DNA of 55,894 bases from Rodentibacter trehalosifermentans (lineage in GTDB: Bacteria; Pseudomonadota; Gammaproteobacteria; Enterobacterales; Pasteurellaceae). This document shows positions 37,076-46,406 of this stretch, one piece after another. Position 1 is the stretch's first letter. Each line of letters begins with the position of its first letter. The stretch lies in contig NZ_MLHL01000010.1 in assembly GCF_002000545.1 (NCBI RefSeq), positions 1 to 55,894 on the forward strand. The letters are read 5' to 3'. A model generated the notes under the pieces. The model was not told where the DNA came from. It did not search any database and saw nothing but the letters and a program-made list of their open reading frames with translations. A program made the position numbers and the translations under genes.

Positions 37076-38140
37076 CTATTTATGGTAGGCTTTGGAGTAA
37101 TGATGAACCGCATCGACAAACACCTTTGGTGCACTTTCCGGTACATCTTGGTGAATACCATGTCCTAAATTAAAAACATGTCCGCTTCCCTCACCAAAAT
37201 CCGCTAAAATCGACCGCACTTCTTGTTCGATACGGGCTGTCGGCGCATAAAGAACACTCGGATCCATATTGCCTTGCAATGCAACTTGATGTCCTACACG
37301 GGCTTTGGCTTCGGCAAGGTTGACTGTCCAATCTAAACCTATCGCATCACAGCCGATGTTAGCAATGGCTTCAAGCCATAATCCTCCCCCTTTGGTAAAG
37401 AGAGTGACCGGCACTATACGCCCCTCATTTTCACGAATTAATCCCTCGACGATTTTGTGCATATATTGCAGTGAAAAATCCAAATATTCACGATGCCCCA
37501 ATACACCGCCCCAAGTGTCAAACACCATCACCGATTGTGCCCCCGCTTTGATTTGGGCATTCAGGTAAAGGGTAACCGCTTTGGCTAATTTCTCGAGCAA
37601 TAAATGTAATGTTTGCGGTTCGGCATACATCATTTTTTTAATTTTACTGAAGGTTTTGCTACTGCCGCCTTCTACCATATAAGTCGCCAGTGTCCATGGG
37701 CTGCCTGAAAAACCGATAAGGGGCACTTCCCCTTTTAATTCACGACGAATAGTACGCACTGCATTCATCACATATTGCAACTCTTGTTCAGGATCAGGAA
37801 TAGGAAGATTTTCCACCGCACTTTTACTTTCAATCGGTCTGGCAAATTTTGGCCCTTCGCCCGCACCAAAGCTTAACCCTAAGCCCATCGCATCGGGAAT
37901 GGTTAAAATATCAGAGAATAAAATAGCCGCATCTAAATCATAACGGCGAAGGGGTTGTAAAGTCACTTCGCAAGCTAACTCAGCATTGCGACAAAGGGAC
38001 ATAAAATCCCCTGCTTGTGCACGGGTTGCTTTGTATTCCGGCAAATAACGCCCGGCTTGGCGCATCATCCATACGGGTGTGCAATCCACAGGTTGACGTA
38101 GAAGGGCTTTTAAGTAACGATCATTTTTAAGCGCTGACAT
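37076..38140 (-). CDS. hemE: Uroporphyrinogen decarboxylase
   Basis: HemE decarboxylates uroporphyrinogen III to coproporphyrinogen III in heme synthesis. The 354-residue protein has the conserved [15 protein letters not shown] at 22-36 and [16 protein letters not shown] near 140-155. Its ATG directly follows the nudC stop codon (TAAATG), and its ribosome site is inside the nudC 3' end. An intact pathway step here does not show whether the organism can make heme fully. Confidence 0.97.
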   Translation of the reverse strand: MSALKNDRYLKALLRQPVDCTPVWMMRQAGRYLPEYKATRAQAGDFMSLCRNAELACEVTLQPLRRYDLDAAILFSDILTIPDAMGLGLSFGAGEGPKFARPIESKSAVENLPIPDPEQELQYVMNAVRTIRRELKGEVPLIGFSGSPWTLATYMVEGGSSKTFSKIKKMMYAEPQTLHLLLEKLAKAVTLYLNAQIKAGAQSVMVFDTWGGVLGHREYLDFSLQYMHKIVEGLIRENEGRIVPVTLFTKGGGLWLEAIANIGCDAIGLDWTVNLAEAKARVGHQVALQGNMDPSVLYAPTARIEQEVRSILADFGEGSGHVFNLGHGIHQDVPESAPKVFVDAVHHYSKAYHK

Positions 38141-38938
38141 TTAACTTTCCTTTTTGTGATCTGCTGCTTGACAAAGTTCAAGGGTAGCATGAATTAATTT
38201 TCGTGCGATAGTACCTGTTGGTGGTAATTCTGGCAAGGGCTGATGATAAGAAAACCATTGTGCATCATGAATTTCTGTTTCCTGTAAAACAAGCTCACCA
38301 CTGTCATAATCGGCTAAAAATCCCACCATTTGCGAATTGGGAAAGGCCCAAGGCTGGCTACCAAAATAGCGAATATTTTTGACTTTAATGCCGGTTTCTT
38401 CCCACACCTCACGCATAACCGCCTGTTCAAAAGTTTCCCCCGATTCCACAAAACCAGCAAGGGTGGTGTACATCCCCCCTTCCGGTTGATAATGGCGTTT
38501 GTGATTGGCTAGTAAGATCTGCCTGCCACGGCGTACGGCAACAATAATAGAGGGATGAATAACCGGGTAAGTGCGATAACCACAATGACCACACTGCATT
38601 GCCAGTTCATCTTCCGTTTGCATATTCCTATGACCACACCGACCACAAAATTGATGGGTTTTCAAAAAATGATTAATTTCTACACCACGACTTAACAAAT
38701 AAAATTTTTCTTCGGGCAAAGCAAGCAACGACCGTAAATTCACATAATCTCGTGTTTCATCATGTTGTTCAAGAAGCCACAAAGGCTCGTTATCCCACTC
38801 GCCAATTCTCATTCCCTTCAGATGATCGAAACCGAATGACGATGCGTTGCCATAAGGCAACTTCCCCTGAATTAAATACAAATGGCTCCCCTGTGTGAGG
38901 AGCCAATAACCGAAATCGGCAGGCAAAATAGCATGCAT
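38141..38938 (-). CDS. nudC: NAD-capped RNA hydrolase / NADH pyrophosphatase NudC
   Basis: NudC hydrolyses NAD(H) and removes NAD caps from RNA. I start at the ATG at 38938 (AGGAAA nine bases upstream); an upstream GTG overlaps an uptake sequence. The 265-residue protein has a zinc site of Cys98, Cys101, Cys116 and Cys119, a Nudix box from Gly162 (GFVESGETFEQAVMREVWEE), and the diagnostic SQPWAFPNS motif at 194-202. It is in one operon with hemE and yjaG. Confidence 0.94.
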   Translation of the reverse strand: MHAILPADFGYWLLTQGSHLYLIQGKLPYGNASSFGFDHLKGMRIGEWDNEPLWLLEQHDETRDYVNLRSLLALPEEKFYLLSRGVEINHFLKTHQFCGRCGHRNMQTEDELAMQCGHCGYRTYPVIHPSIIVAVRRGRQILLANHKRHYQPEGGMYTTLAGFVESGETFEQAVMREVWEETGIKVKNIRYFGSQPWAFPNSQMVGFLADYDSGELVLQETEIHDAQWFSYHQPLPELPPTGTIARKLIHATLELCQAADHKKES

Positions 38939-39017
38939 AAAATCTTTTCCTAAACTCACCGCACTTTGCGTATTAGCTATTCATCTTATCATAGAGAAAA
39001 TGAAAATTTTATTCTCT

Positions 39018-39785
39018 CTAAATATAATAATCTAAATCGATGTTCATTTTCGCTTGTAATAAAAACTGTTTGGTTCGCTCTTTTTGCGGATTGCTAAAAA
39101 AGCCTGTCGCACTATTTTGTTCCACAATATGCCCCTCTGCCATCAACACCACGCTATCTGCCACCTCTTTGGCAAAATGTAATTCGTGGGTGACAATGAT
39201 CATCGTCCAGCCTTCTTTTGCCAATAATTTTAAGGTTTGTAGCACTTCACCGACAAGTTCTGGATCAAGCGCAGATGTGGGCTCGTCTAATAAAATAAGC
39301 TCAGGTTCTACCGCAAGGGCCCGAGCAATGCCCACCCGTTGTTGCTGACCGCCGGAAAGTTGGGAAGGAAATAGCATTGCTTTGTCTTTAAGCCCCACTT
39401 TTTCTAACAAACCCAGTGCTTTCTCTCGTGCCTGATCTTTGGGTTGTTTTTGAACCACCACCATTCCCTCCATCACATTTTCAAGAGCAGTGCGATGAGG
39501 GAAAAGGTTATATTGTTGGAAAACCATAGAAGAACGACGACGTAATTTCAATTCATCAGATTTGCTGATTTTTCGGCTGAAATCAATGTTTAAACTGCCA
39601 TCTGTGAATGTCAAACTGCCTTGCTCCGGTCGCTCTAACAAATTTAAACAACGTAAAAACGTGGTTTTTCCCGAACCGGAAGGCCCTAAAATGGCGACCA
39701 CTTCCCCTTTATTGATTTCAAAATCAATGCCTTTTAACACTTGGTTGCCATTAAAATTTTTCTGAATATTACTGACTTTTAACAT
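39018..39785 (-). CDS. Amino-acid ABC transporter ATPase (cystine/polar type)
   Basis: The 255-residue ATPase has Walker A GPSGSGKTT, signature LSGGQQQR and Walker B LILLDEPTSALD. I start at the ATG at 39785, with AGGG six bases upstream; the ATG at 39863 would run into the permease gene. It is the third gene of an operon with a permease and a binding protein, similar to H. influenzae HI1078-HI1080 by recall. Confidence 0.92.
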   Translation of the reverse strand: MLKVSNIQKNFNGNQVLKGIDFEINKGEVVAILGPSGSGKTTFLRCLNLLERPEQGSLTFTDGSLNIDFSRKISKSDELKLRRRSSMVFQQYNLFPHRTALENVMEGMVVVQKQPKDQAREKALGLLEKVGLKDKAMLFPSQLSGGQQQRVGIARALAVEPELILLDEPTSALDPELVGEVLQTLKLLAKEGWTMIIVTHELHFAKEVADSVVLMAEGHIVEQNSATGFFSNPQKERTKQFLLQAKMNIDLDYYI

Positions 39786-39793
39786 AATGAGCC

Positions 39794-40510
39794 CTATAAA
39801 TGGCGTGACAGATGCTTTTCTAAACGCATTTGCCCCATAGCAAGAAGAAAACAGAAGATCCAATAGATCAACGCGGCTTCAGTATAAATGAGAATAAATT
39901 CATAGTTTTCCGCCGTAATATTTTGTGCCATACGAAATAACTCGGCAATCCAAACCAATGAGGCAAGGGAGGTGTCTTTTACCGTGCTGATAAACGTATT
40001 GGATAAAGAAGGAACGGAAATGCGTAAGGCTTGTGGCATAATGGTGCGAATAAAGGCCTGCGAATAATTCATTCCAATGGCATAGGAAGCCTCCCATTGC
40101 CCTTTGGGAATGGCTGAAATCGCCGCTCTCACCGTTTCAGCGGCATAAGCCCCGATATTGATAGAAAACGCAATAATCGCGGTTGGGAAAGGATCAAGCG
40201 TAATGCCCACCTCAGGCAAACCATAAAAAATAATAAAAATTTGCACCAACATAGGTGTACCACGAATGATGGAAATATACACCCGACAAAGGCTTTGCAA
40301 AATTTTTGTGAGCACATTGGGACCGGGCAAAGTGCAAATCACCGCCACAACGAGGGCAATGAGTAATCCAAAGGAAAACGCGATCACCGCCAGAGGAATC
40401 GTGTATAAAATAGCGGCTTCCAACATAGGCCAAAACGAGCTGATCGCATAATCAGCCCGTTCTGCATTCATAAATGGAAGGCTTGTCAATAAATTATTGA
40501 GTAATGTCAT
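39794..40510 (-). CDS. Amino-acid ABC transporter permease
   Basis: The 238-residue permease has about five helices and the cytosolic coupling loop with the EAA-type motif [22 protein letters not shown] split near residues 153-173. I use the ATG at 40510; a TTG two codons earlier is possible. It overlaps the binding-protein gene by 17 bases, implying coupled translation. The substrate is inferred from the binding protein. Confidence 0.9.
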   Translation of the reverse strand: MTLLNNLLTSLPFMNAERADYAISSFWPMLEAAILYTIPLAVIAFSFGLLIALVVAVICTLPGPNVLTKILQSLCRVYISIIRGTPMLVQIFIIFYGLPEVGITLDPFPTAIIAFSINIGAYAAETVRAAISAIPKGQWEASYAIGMNYSQAFIRTIMPQALRISVPSLSNTFISTVKDTSLASLVWIAELFRMAQNITAENYEFILIYTEAALIYWIFCFLLAMGQMRLEKHLSRHL

Positions 40511-41270
40511 CACCAAACCATTTTATTGAAAGTTGTTTTAATGTCCCCTCTTGACGGAGTTCTTCAAGCGCTTGATTCACTTTAGCGATTAATTCTTCTT
40601 CCCCTTTTAAGAAAGCAAATCCTGTTGGGATTTTTTTATCGCTTTCTACGGCAATTTTTAAACCGGAATTCGGTTGTTTTTTGAGATAATCCAACACCGC
40701 TAATTTATCGTTTACCGTGGCATCAACACGCCCTTGTTTTACTGCTTCAAGATTTTGTGCAAGGCTATCAACGGTAACGATAATCGCCCCTTGCTCACGG
40801 GCATCTTTACTCCAGTTGCTGGTGGCAGATTGTGCGGATTTTTTCCCTTTTAAATCGGCAAAGGTTTTAATGCTGTCATTATCGGCTCGGGTCACAATAA
40901 CGCCTGCAGAATAGTTATAAGGGGCGGAATAGTCATATTTTTTCAAACGTTCCGGGCTTGGATTGGTTTGGTTGGCAATCACATCAAAGCGTTTTGCATT
41001 TAAACCGGCATACATACCATCCCATGCCGTTTCTTTAAACTCAATTTTCCAACCTAATTTTTGTGCAATTTTCTCAATAATTTCCACATCAAACCCGGTG
41101 AGTTTGCCGTCTTTATCGTGGAAGGTGAAAGGCGCGTAAGTCCCTTCCGTTCCCACTAATAATGTTTTTGTTTTTTCTACACGATCGGCAATTTCCCCGG
41201 CATTAACAAAGGTTGAAAAAGCGATCCCAACAGATAAAAGTGCGGTCAAAAATAAGGATTTTTTCATCAT
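40494..41270 (-). CDS. Periplasmic cystine-type amino-acid binding protein
   Basis: The 258-residue protein has a signal peptide (cut near VNA-GE, residue 24) and the class II binding fold of SBP family 3: [19 protein letters not shown] near 39-57 and [19 protein letters not shown] near 83-101. These stretches resemble cystine/cysteine binding proteins of Neisseria and enterics, so cystine is the best guess; other polar amino acids are possible. GAGGAAAC supports the start. An uptake sequence encodes Leu-Thr-Ala-Leu in the signal peptide. Confidence 0.9.
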   Translation of the reverse strand: MMKKSLFLTALLSVGIAFSTFVNAGEIADRVEKTKTLLVGTEGTYAPFTFHDKDGKLTGFDVEIIEKIAQKLGWKIEFKETAWDGMYAGLNAKRFDVIANQTNPSPERLKKYDYSAPYNYSAGVIVTRADNDSIKTFADLKGKKSAQSATSNWSKDAREQGAIIVTVDSLAQNLEAVKQGRVDATVNDKLAVLDYLKKQPNSGLKIAVESDKKIPTGFAFLKGEEELIAKVNQALEELRQEGTLKQLSIKWFGDDITQ

Positions 41271-41346
41271 TGTTTCCTCTTAAATCAATGTGTTTGCAAT
41301 GCCTCGATTATAAAAGCCCCATTTAATAAAAAACAAGACGATTTAT

Positions 41347-41955
41347 TTATGAGTTAGATTTTTTCGTTATAAAACAAGCATCGTTCAAAACCCAAATAGC
41401 GGTATTTTCCATAGGTAAGGTTTTCTGCCAGGAGTAAAATTGTTTCATCATTTGTGAACTATCCGAAGAAAAACCTAATAATCGCCAAATTAATAAACTC
41501 AACCAAATGCCATGGGTAAAGCAAACTGTCCGGTTTTCCGCTTGTTTGGCGAAAGCGAGGAACGCATCAATACGGCGGTTAAACAACACAAAACTATCCA
41601 CCTGAGGGCTAAGTTGCAATGTCGGTTCTGCTTGTTGCCAAAACTGTTGAGAAAATGGGCGACGTTGTTCGGCATTTAAACTTTGAATAGTCTCAAAAGG
41701 CAAATAGGAAAATTCATTCAAGCATGCCAAGGGTTCGGCAGATAAGCCGTGATACTGCAAATAAGGAGCTGCCGTTTGCTGCGTGCGGAGAAATTCCGAA
41801 GTGAAAACTTGGTGGGGTTTCGGTAACCGATGAATTAACGCTTGTGCCTGCTGTTTGCCTTTTTCACTGAGTGGAATATTGCGATCAGGCAGACTTTCCC
41901 CCCCTGCATTGGCAAGACTTTCTGCGTGGCGAATAAGATAAAGTTGTTTCATCAT
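41347..41955 (-). CDS. Histidine phosphatase family protein
   Basis: The 202-residue protein has the phosphohistidine motif LIRHAES (Arg9, His10), a second-half TSEFLRTQQTA, and CFTHGIWLSLL with the second catalytic His. It belongs to the phosphoglycerate-mutase-like branch 1 family; the substrate is unknown. AAGGAG four bases before the ATG at 41955 decides the start; an earlier in-frame ATG has no ribosome site. Confidence 0.85.
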   Translation of the reverse strand: MMKQLYLIRHAESLANAGGESLPDRNIPLSEKGKQQAQALIHRLPKPHQVFTSEFLRTQQTAAPYLQYHGLSAEPLACLNEFSYLPFETIQSLNAEQRRPFSQQFWQQAEPTLQLSPQVDSFVLFNRRIDAFLAFAKQAENRTVCFTHGIWLSLLIWRLLGFSSDSSQMMKQFYSWQKTLPMENTAIWVLNDACFITKKSNS

Positions 41956-42097
41956 AAAACTCCTTAAAAAAATAAACCGCACTTTAGCAGAAAATAGATT
42001 TGAGGTCAGGTTTTATCCCTGATTCTCCTGGCTTATTATTTCATTACAGTAAAATATCTTTTAACAAAACCGCTATTTATTCACTTTTTAACAAGTG

Positions 42098-42103
42098 TAT
42101 AAT
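42098..42103 (+). promoter_or_regulatory. Likely -10 box of the pirin gene
   Basis: TATAAT lies 52 bases before the pirin ATG, directly after TG. No good -35 hexamer is visible. Confidence 0.5.
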
Positions 42104-42154
42104 GCACGCCATCAACAGAACGATAGGTTCTAACAATAAATTAAGGAGATGAAT

Positions 42155-43036
42155 ATGAAAAAAGTTGCAAATGTTTTCACTGCACCGGAAAAACACTGGG
42201 TCGGTAATGGTTTCCATGTGGCTTCTATGTTTAGTTACAACGACAGAGATAAAAATCTTGATCCGTTTCTTTTAATGGATTACAACGCACCGAAATTTTT
42301 CCAAGGTGGTCGCCGTGATAATTCCGAATTTGCCTTACGCGGCGTGGAAGAACATCCGCACCGTGGTTTTGAAACCGTGACTATCGCTTATCAAGGCGAA
42401 GTGTCTCACCGTGACTCTCACGGTGGCGGTGGCACTATCGGTACCGGTGATGTGCAATGGATGACAGCAGGTTCAGGTGTGATGCACGAAGAAATGCACT
42501 CAGAAAAGTTTGCAAAAGAAGGCGGATTATTTGAAATGGTGCAACTTTGGGTCAATTTACCTGCAAAAGATAAAATGACCACACCGAAATATCAAGCCAT
42601 TAAATCAGCGGATATTCCAGTGGTGACACTCCCGAATAACGCGGGCTCTGTGCGGGTAATTGCCGGTGAATTGCTTGATACCAAAGGTTCGGCAAGTACC
42701 TTTACCCCAATTAATATGTGGGACACTACAATGAATGCGAATACTTCACACACATTTAGTGTGCCGGAAAGTCATAATGTGGTGATCTTGGTATTAGACG
42801 GTACGATTCAAGTGGGCGGTGATGCCATTGCCCGCCGTGGTGAATTAGTCACTTTCGAGCGTGGCGGTAGCGATGTTCTGATTGAAGCGAACAATGATGC
42901 AAAATTGTTGATTTTAACCGGTGAACCGATTAATGAGCCGATTGTGGGTTATGGGCCGTTTGTAATGAACACCCGTGAGCAAATCATTGAAGCCTTCAAT
43001 GATGTACACGCCGGAAGATTCGGTCGCTTAGACTAA
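42155..43036 (+). CDS. Pirin family protein
   Basis: The 293-residue protein has two cupin domains. Metal ligands of the pirin family are visible in EEHPHRGFETVTIAYQGEV and SHRDSHGGGG (about residues 66-97) and in VMHEEMH near 110. Bacterial pirins include quercetinase-like and redox-sensing members; the role here is unknown. AGGAG seven bases upstream selects the ATG at 42155 over one at 42149. A strong terminator follows. Confidence 0.9.
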   Translation: MKKVANVFTAPEKHWVGNGFHVASMFSYNDRDKNLDPFLLMDYNAPKFFQGGRRDNSEFALRGVEEHPHRGFETVTIAYQGEVSHRDSHGGGGTIGTGDVQWMTAGSGVMHEEMHSEKFAKEGGLFEMVQLWVNLPAKDKMTTPKYQAIKSADIPVVTLPNNAGSVRVIAGELLDTKGSASTFTPINMWDTTMNANTSHTFSVPESHNVVILVLDGTIQVGGDAIARRGELVTFERGGSDVLIEANNDAKLLILTGEPINEPIVGYGPFVMNTREQIIEAFNDVHAGRFGRLD

Positions 43037-43043
43037 TCCTCCT

Positions 43044-43070
43044 AAAAACCACCCGAAAGGGTGGTTTTTT
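43044..43070 (+). terminator. Terminator after the pirin gene
   Basis: AAAAACCACCC and GGGTGGTTTTT form an 11-bp stem with a GAAA tetraloop followed by T. Confidence 0.95.
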
Positions 43071-43181
43071 GTTTCCCAATCAAAATTTTGTTATCCGCTT
43101 AACATTTTTGAATGTTGTCTGTGGCATTTCCGGCAAAGAATTTGTATAGTGACACGAACGCCATAATTGTGAGGAAGTGTG

Positions 43182-43772
43182 ATGCCGAGCTTTTCTTTAC
43201 CTCAAAAATTAACACAATGCCGCCTAACGGAAACCAAACGTCTTGAACGCAACAGCTTGATTTATTCCCAAGGTGAAACCGCACAAGTTTTCTATTTTTT
43301 GCAGCGAGGGCTGGTGGGACTTTATCATAGCTTGGAAAATGGAAAAGAAACGCTCATCCGTTTGTATCACGCCAATCAGTATTTCGGTTTTCGCACCCTA
43401 TTTAGCGACACCGATTATCATTGTACCGCCCGCGTATTGCAAGATGCCGAAATCGTTCGTATTCATCCAGTTTCAAAAGCGGTTTTTTTAGCAGAAAATC
43501 CCCAATTCTCACAATATTTAATTAAACAATTAGCCAATGAACTCTATGATGCGGAACATCGCTTGACCAATACAGCTTACAAACGAAGTTATGAACGTGT
43601 GATCGAGGCTATTACAAATTTAACGGAAAACTACCCCGATTATCCTTGGACTTACCGAGAAGTCGCCGAGTTTTGCGGCTGCGAAACCGAAACCGCTATT
43701 CGTATTAGCCGAGAATTGAAAAAGCAGGGGATTTTAGATAAATCCCAACGTCATCTAAAAATTTGCGAATAA
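43182..43772 (+). CDS. Crp/Fnr-family transcriptional regulator
   Basis: The 196-residue protein has an N-terminal cNMP-type sensor barrel (about 15-115) and a C-terminal winged helix-turn-helix (EVAEFCGCETETAIRISREL). It lacks the N-terminal Cys set of FNR, so it is not an oxygen-sensing FNR, and I see no clear cAMP-binding motif. GAGGAA selects the ATG at 43182 rather than the GTG just before. It lies between pirin and msrAB on the same strand, and may respond to redox or nitrosative stress, which is inference. Confidence 0.86.
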   Translation: MPSFSLPQKLTQCRLTETKRLERNSLIYSQGETAQVFYFLQRGLVGLYHSLENGKETLIRLYHANQYFGFRTLFSDTDYHCTARVLQDAEIVRIHPVSKAVFLAENPQFSQYLIKQLANELYDAEHRLTNTAYKRSYERVIEAITNLTENYPDYPWTYREVAEFCGCETETAIRISRELKKQGILDKSQRHLKICE

Positions 43773-43829
43773 AAAGTCCGTTATTTTTACCGCACTTTTA
43801 CCCTCCAATCCTCCTTAATTTAAAAAATC

Positions 43830-43858
43830 TGTAAGAAACCAACCACTTCCTCGTCTAA
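43830..43858 (+). promoter_or_regulatory. Possible ECF-sigma promoter of msrAB
   Basis: TGTAAG and CGTCTAA are separated by 16 bases, an arrangement typical of extracytoplasmic-function sigma promoters (CGTC-type -10). The likely start point is about 30 bases before the msrAB ATG. Confidence 0.45.
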
Positions 43859-43893
43859 CACAATATCACTTGAATTTAAAGGAGGACGCTATT

Positions 43894-44961
43894 ATGCAAT
43901 TTTCAAAAATTTTTCTATTTTTAACCGCACTTTGTGCTACAAGCCAATCTATTTTGGCATTAGAAAAAACCATACCAATACAAAATATGGAGCAAAAAAC
44001 GATGACAGAACATCAACAAAATCAACGGGAAATTTATTTAGCCGGCGGGTGCTTTTGGGGCGTAGAAGCCTATATGGAACGCATTTATGGCGTGAAAGAT
44101 GCCGTTTCGGGTTATGCCAATGGCAATACGGATAAAACCAGCTATCCCCTTTTAAGGGTGACAGATCATGCTGAAGTGGTAAAGGTCACTTACGATGCAA
44201 ACCAAATTTCACTGGATAAATTGTTGCAATATTATTTTAAAGTGATCGATCCGACCAGTGTAAACAAACAAGGGAATGACACAGGCCGCCAATATCGCAC
44301 AGGGATTTACTATCTTGATAGCGCAGATAAACCTGTCATCGACCAAGCGATTGCCACACTTCAAACGAAATACAAAAATAAAATTCAAATTGAAGTCGCG
44401 CCCCTTAAAAACTACACGGAAGCGGAAGAATATCATCAAGATTATTTGAAAAAAAATCCGAACGGCTATTGCCATATCGACATTACACAGGCGGACGAAC
44501 CGATGATTAACGAGAAAGATTATCCAAAACCGAGCGATGAAACCCTCAAAGCTACACTCACCCCATTGCAATATTCCGTCACGCAGAAAAAAAACACCGA
44601 ACGTTCTTTCAGTAATGAATATTGGGATAACTTCCAACCGGGCATTTATGTGGATATCACCACCGGTGAGCCGCTGTTTTCCTCTAATGATAAATTTGAG
44701 TCGGGTTGTGGCTGGCCAAGTTTCACCCACCCAATTGCCAAAGAGGTGGTGCATTACCAAACAGACAACAGTTTTAATATGCAACGCACGGAGGTGCTTA
44801 GTCGCAGCGGTCAAGCCCATTTAGGGCATGTATTTGATGACGGTCCGAAAGACAAAGGCGGCTTGCGTTATTGTATCAACAGCGCCGCTATCAAATTTAT
44901 TCCATTAGCAGAAATGAAAAAAGCCGGATATGGCTATTTGGTAAAAACCGTTAAAAAATAA
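43894..44961 (+). CDS. msrAB: Periplasmic methionine sulfoxide reductase MsrAB
   Basis: This fused enzyme repairs both sulfoxide epimers of methionine in exported proteins. I use the ATG at 43894, with GGAGG eight bases upstream, giving 355 residues with a signal peptide. The MsrA domain has catalytic Cys53 (GGCFWG) and a likely resolving Cys193 (GYCHI); the MsrB domain has Cys272 (GCGWPSF) and catalytic Cys327 (LRYCIN). It is followed by ccdA and a thioredoxin-like gene that supply electrons. An uptake sequence at about 43923 encodes Leu-Thr-Ala-Leu in the signal peptide. Confidence 0.96.
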   Translation: MQFSKIFLFLTALCATSQSILALEKTIPIQNMEQKTMTEHQQNQREIYLAGGCFWGVEAYMERIYGVKDAVSGYANGNTDKTSYPLLRVTDHAEVVKVTYDANQISLDKLLQYYFKVIDPTSVNKQGNDTGRQYRTGIYYLDSADKPVIDQAIATLQTKYKNKIQIEVAPLKNYTEAEEYHQDYLKKNPNGYCHIDITQADEPMINEKDYPKPSDETLKATLTPLQYSVTQKKNTERSFSNEYWDNFQPGIYVDITTGEPLFSSNDKFESGCGWPSFTHPIAKEVVHYQTDNSFNMQRTEVLSRSGQAHLGHVFDDGPKDKGGLRYCINSAAIKFIPLAEMKKAGYGYLVKTVKK

Positions 44962-45014
44962 CCCCTTTCCCCTCGCTTAATTTTAGACGGGGGGAAATAT
45001 AAGGAAATAAAACA

Positions 45015-45656
45015 ATGTTAGATCAACAATTGCTTATCGGAACGGTATTTTTAGCGGGTATTGCCTCTTTTCTGTCTCCCTGTATTTTTCCGATTATTCC
45101 CATTTATTTTGGTATTCTCAGCAAAGGCGGGAAAAAAGTCCTGAATACTTTTTTATTTATTTTGGGGCTTTCACTCACTTTTGTGAGCCTTGGCTTTAGT
45201 TTTGGCTTTTTAGGCAATATTTTATTCAGTGATACCACAAGGGTGATAGCCGGCCTCCTCGTGATTATTCTCGGTGTTCATCAACTGGGTATCATCAACA
45301 TTGGTCTGCTGGAACGCACCAAATTAGTGGAAATCAAAACCTCGGGAAAATCCACCGCACTTGAAGCGTTCGTGCTTGGCTTAACCTTTAGTCTTGGTTG
45401 GACACCTTGTATTGGGCCTATTCTTGCCTCCGTTCTTGCCCTGTCCGGTGAGGAAGGTTCGGCACTTTACGGGGCAGCAATGATGCTGGTTTATGTCTTT
45501 GGCTTAGCCACCCCCTTTATGCTGTTCTCAATATTTTCCGAGCGTTTACTTAACCGAACGAAAAGCCTCAATCGCCACTTAGATAAGTTCAAACTTATCG
45601 GAGGAATATTGATTATTGTGATGGGCCTTTTATTAATCACCAATAATCTTATGTAA
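45015..45656 (+). CDS. ccdA: CcdA/DsbD-type transmembrane electron carrier
   Basis: The 213-residue protein with six membrane helices has the two membrane Cys residues of the family: Cys23 in FLSPCIFPIIP and Cys132 in GWTPCIGP. It carries reducing equivalents from cytosolic thioredoxin to the periplasm. The next gene is a periplasmic thioredoxin-like protein, which in turn probably reduces MsrAB. Confidence 0.95.
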   Translation: MLDQQLLIGTVFLAGIASFLSPCIFPIIPIYFGILSKGGKKVLNTFLFILGLSLTFVSLGFSFGFLGNILFSDTTRVIAGLLVIILGVHQLGIINIGLLERTKLVEIKTSGKSTALEAFVLGLTFSLGWTPCIGPILASVLALSGEEGSALYGAAMMLVYVFGLATPFMLFSIFSERLLNRTKSLNRHLDKFKLIGGILIIVMGLLLITNNLM

Positions 45657-45695
45657 TGTACACAATACCCTTTCACCAATAAAAAGGAAAAACCA

Positions 45696-46166
45696 ATGAA
45701 AAAATTACTCTCAATCTTATTAATGACGTTCAGCTTTCACGCTTTCGCCACCACCAATTTGGCAGAGATATCCCTCAAAGATTTAAACCACCAACCCGTT
45801 AGTCTGGCGAAATACAAAGGTAAACCGGTGTATGTCAAAATGTGGGCTTCATGGTGTCCTATCTGTTTAGCCGGTTTGGCAGAAATTGATGATCTCAGCG
45901 CCGAGAAAAATCAAAATTTTGAAGTGATTACCGTCGTTTCACCTTCTCATAAAGGGGAAAAATCAACGGCTGATTTCATTGAATGGTACAAAGGTTTAGA
46001 TTACAAAAACATCACCCTATTACTAGATGAAAAAGGGGAAATCATCGATCGTGTTCGTGTGCGGGGTTATCCTTTTAATGTTTTTTTAGACCCTGAACTG
46101 AATGTGAAAAAAACCCTACCGGGCCATTTAAATCCGGAGAAAATTCGCCAATTTGCCGAACAATAA
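45696..46166 (+). CDS. TlpA-type periplasmic thioredoxin-like protein
   Basis: The 156-residue protein has a signal peptide (to about AFA-TT, residue 18) and the redox site WCPIC (Cys54, Cys57), followed by VRGYPFNVFLDP with the cis-Pro. It corresponds to the last protein of the MsrAB-CcdA-thioredoxin set known from H. influenzae (HI1453-HI1455 by recall). AAGGAAAA supports the start. Confidence 0.94.
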   Translation: MKKLLSILLMTFSFHAFATTNLAEISLKDLNHQPVSLAKYKGKPVYVKMWASWCPICLAGLAEIDDLSAEKNQNFEVITVVSPSHKGEKSTADFIEWYKGLDYKNITLLLDEKGEIIDRVRVRGYPFNVFLDPELNVKKTLPGHLNPEKIRQFAEQ

Positions 46167-46201
46167 TCTAAAAAGTGCGGTTAAAAATCAGTAAGATTTT
46201 T

Positions 46202-46375
46202 CGGTATCATGTAACAATTACACAAAACGTTGATTTTAAGTAAGCATAGAATGTGTAAATTTTTAAATTCACGCACGAATAATATCAAAAAAACCGATAT
46301 GTGCGTGGATTGTGCCCAATCCGCACACCCTATGGATAAATAAAGACAAACTTGCGCAACAACTGCATAATACCG
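46202..46375. mobile_element. MITE-like element, copy B, with 8-bp target duplication
   Basis: The 174-bp segment starts CGGTATCATGTAAC and ends with the inverse of CGGTATTATGCAG; 16 of the outer 24 positions match, most differences being transitions. AGATTTTT occurs directly before (46194-46201) and directly after (46376-46383), as expected for a target-site duplication. It has no coding capacity. Both ends resemble those of the repeat at 31475-31659. Confidence 0.7.
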
Positions 46376-46406
46376 AGATTTTTGACCGCTCTTTTATCAA
46401 TTCAAA

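Noticed and set aside
40494-40516. Possible frameshift between binding protein and permease genes
   Set aside because: The overlap is a normal coupled arrangement; both proteins are complete in length and motifs.
44209-44820. 203-codon reading frame on the minus strand
   Set aside because: It lies entirely antisense inside msrAB, whose catalytic motifs are intact; the product is hydrophobic by codon complementarity and has no ribosome site.
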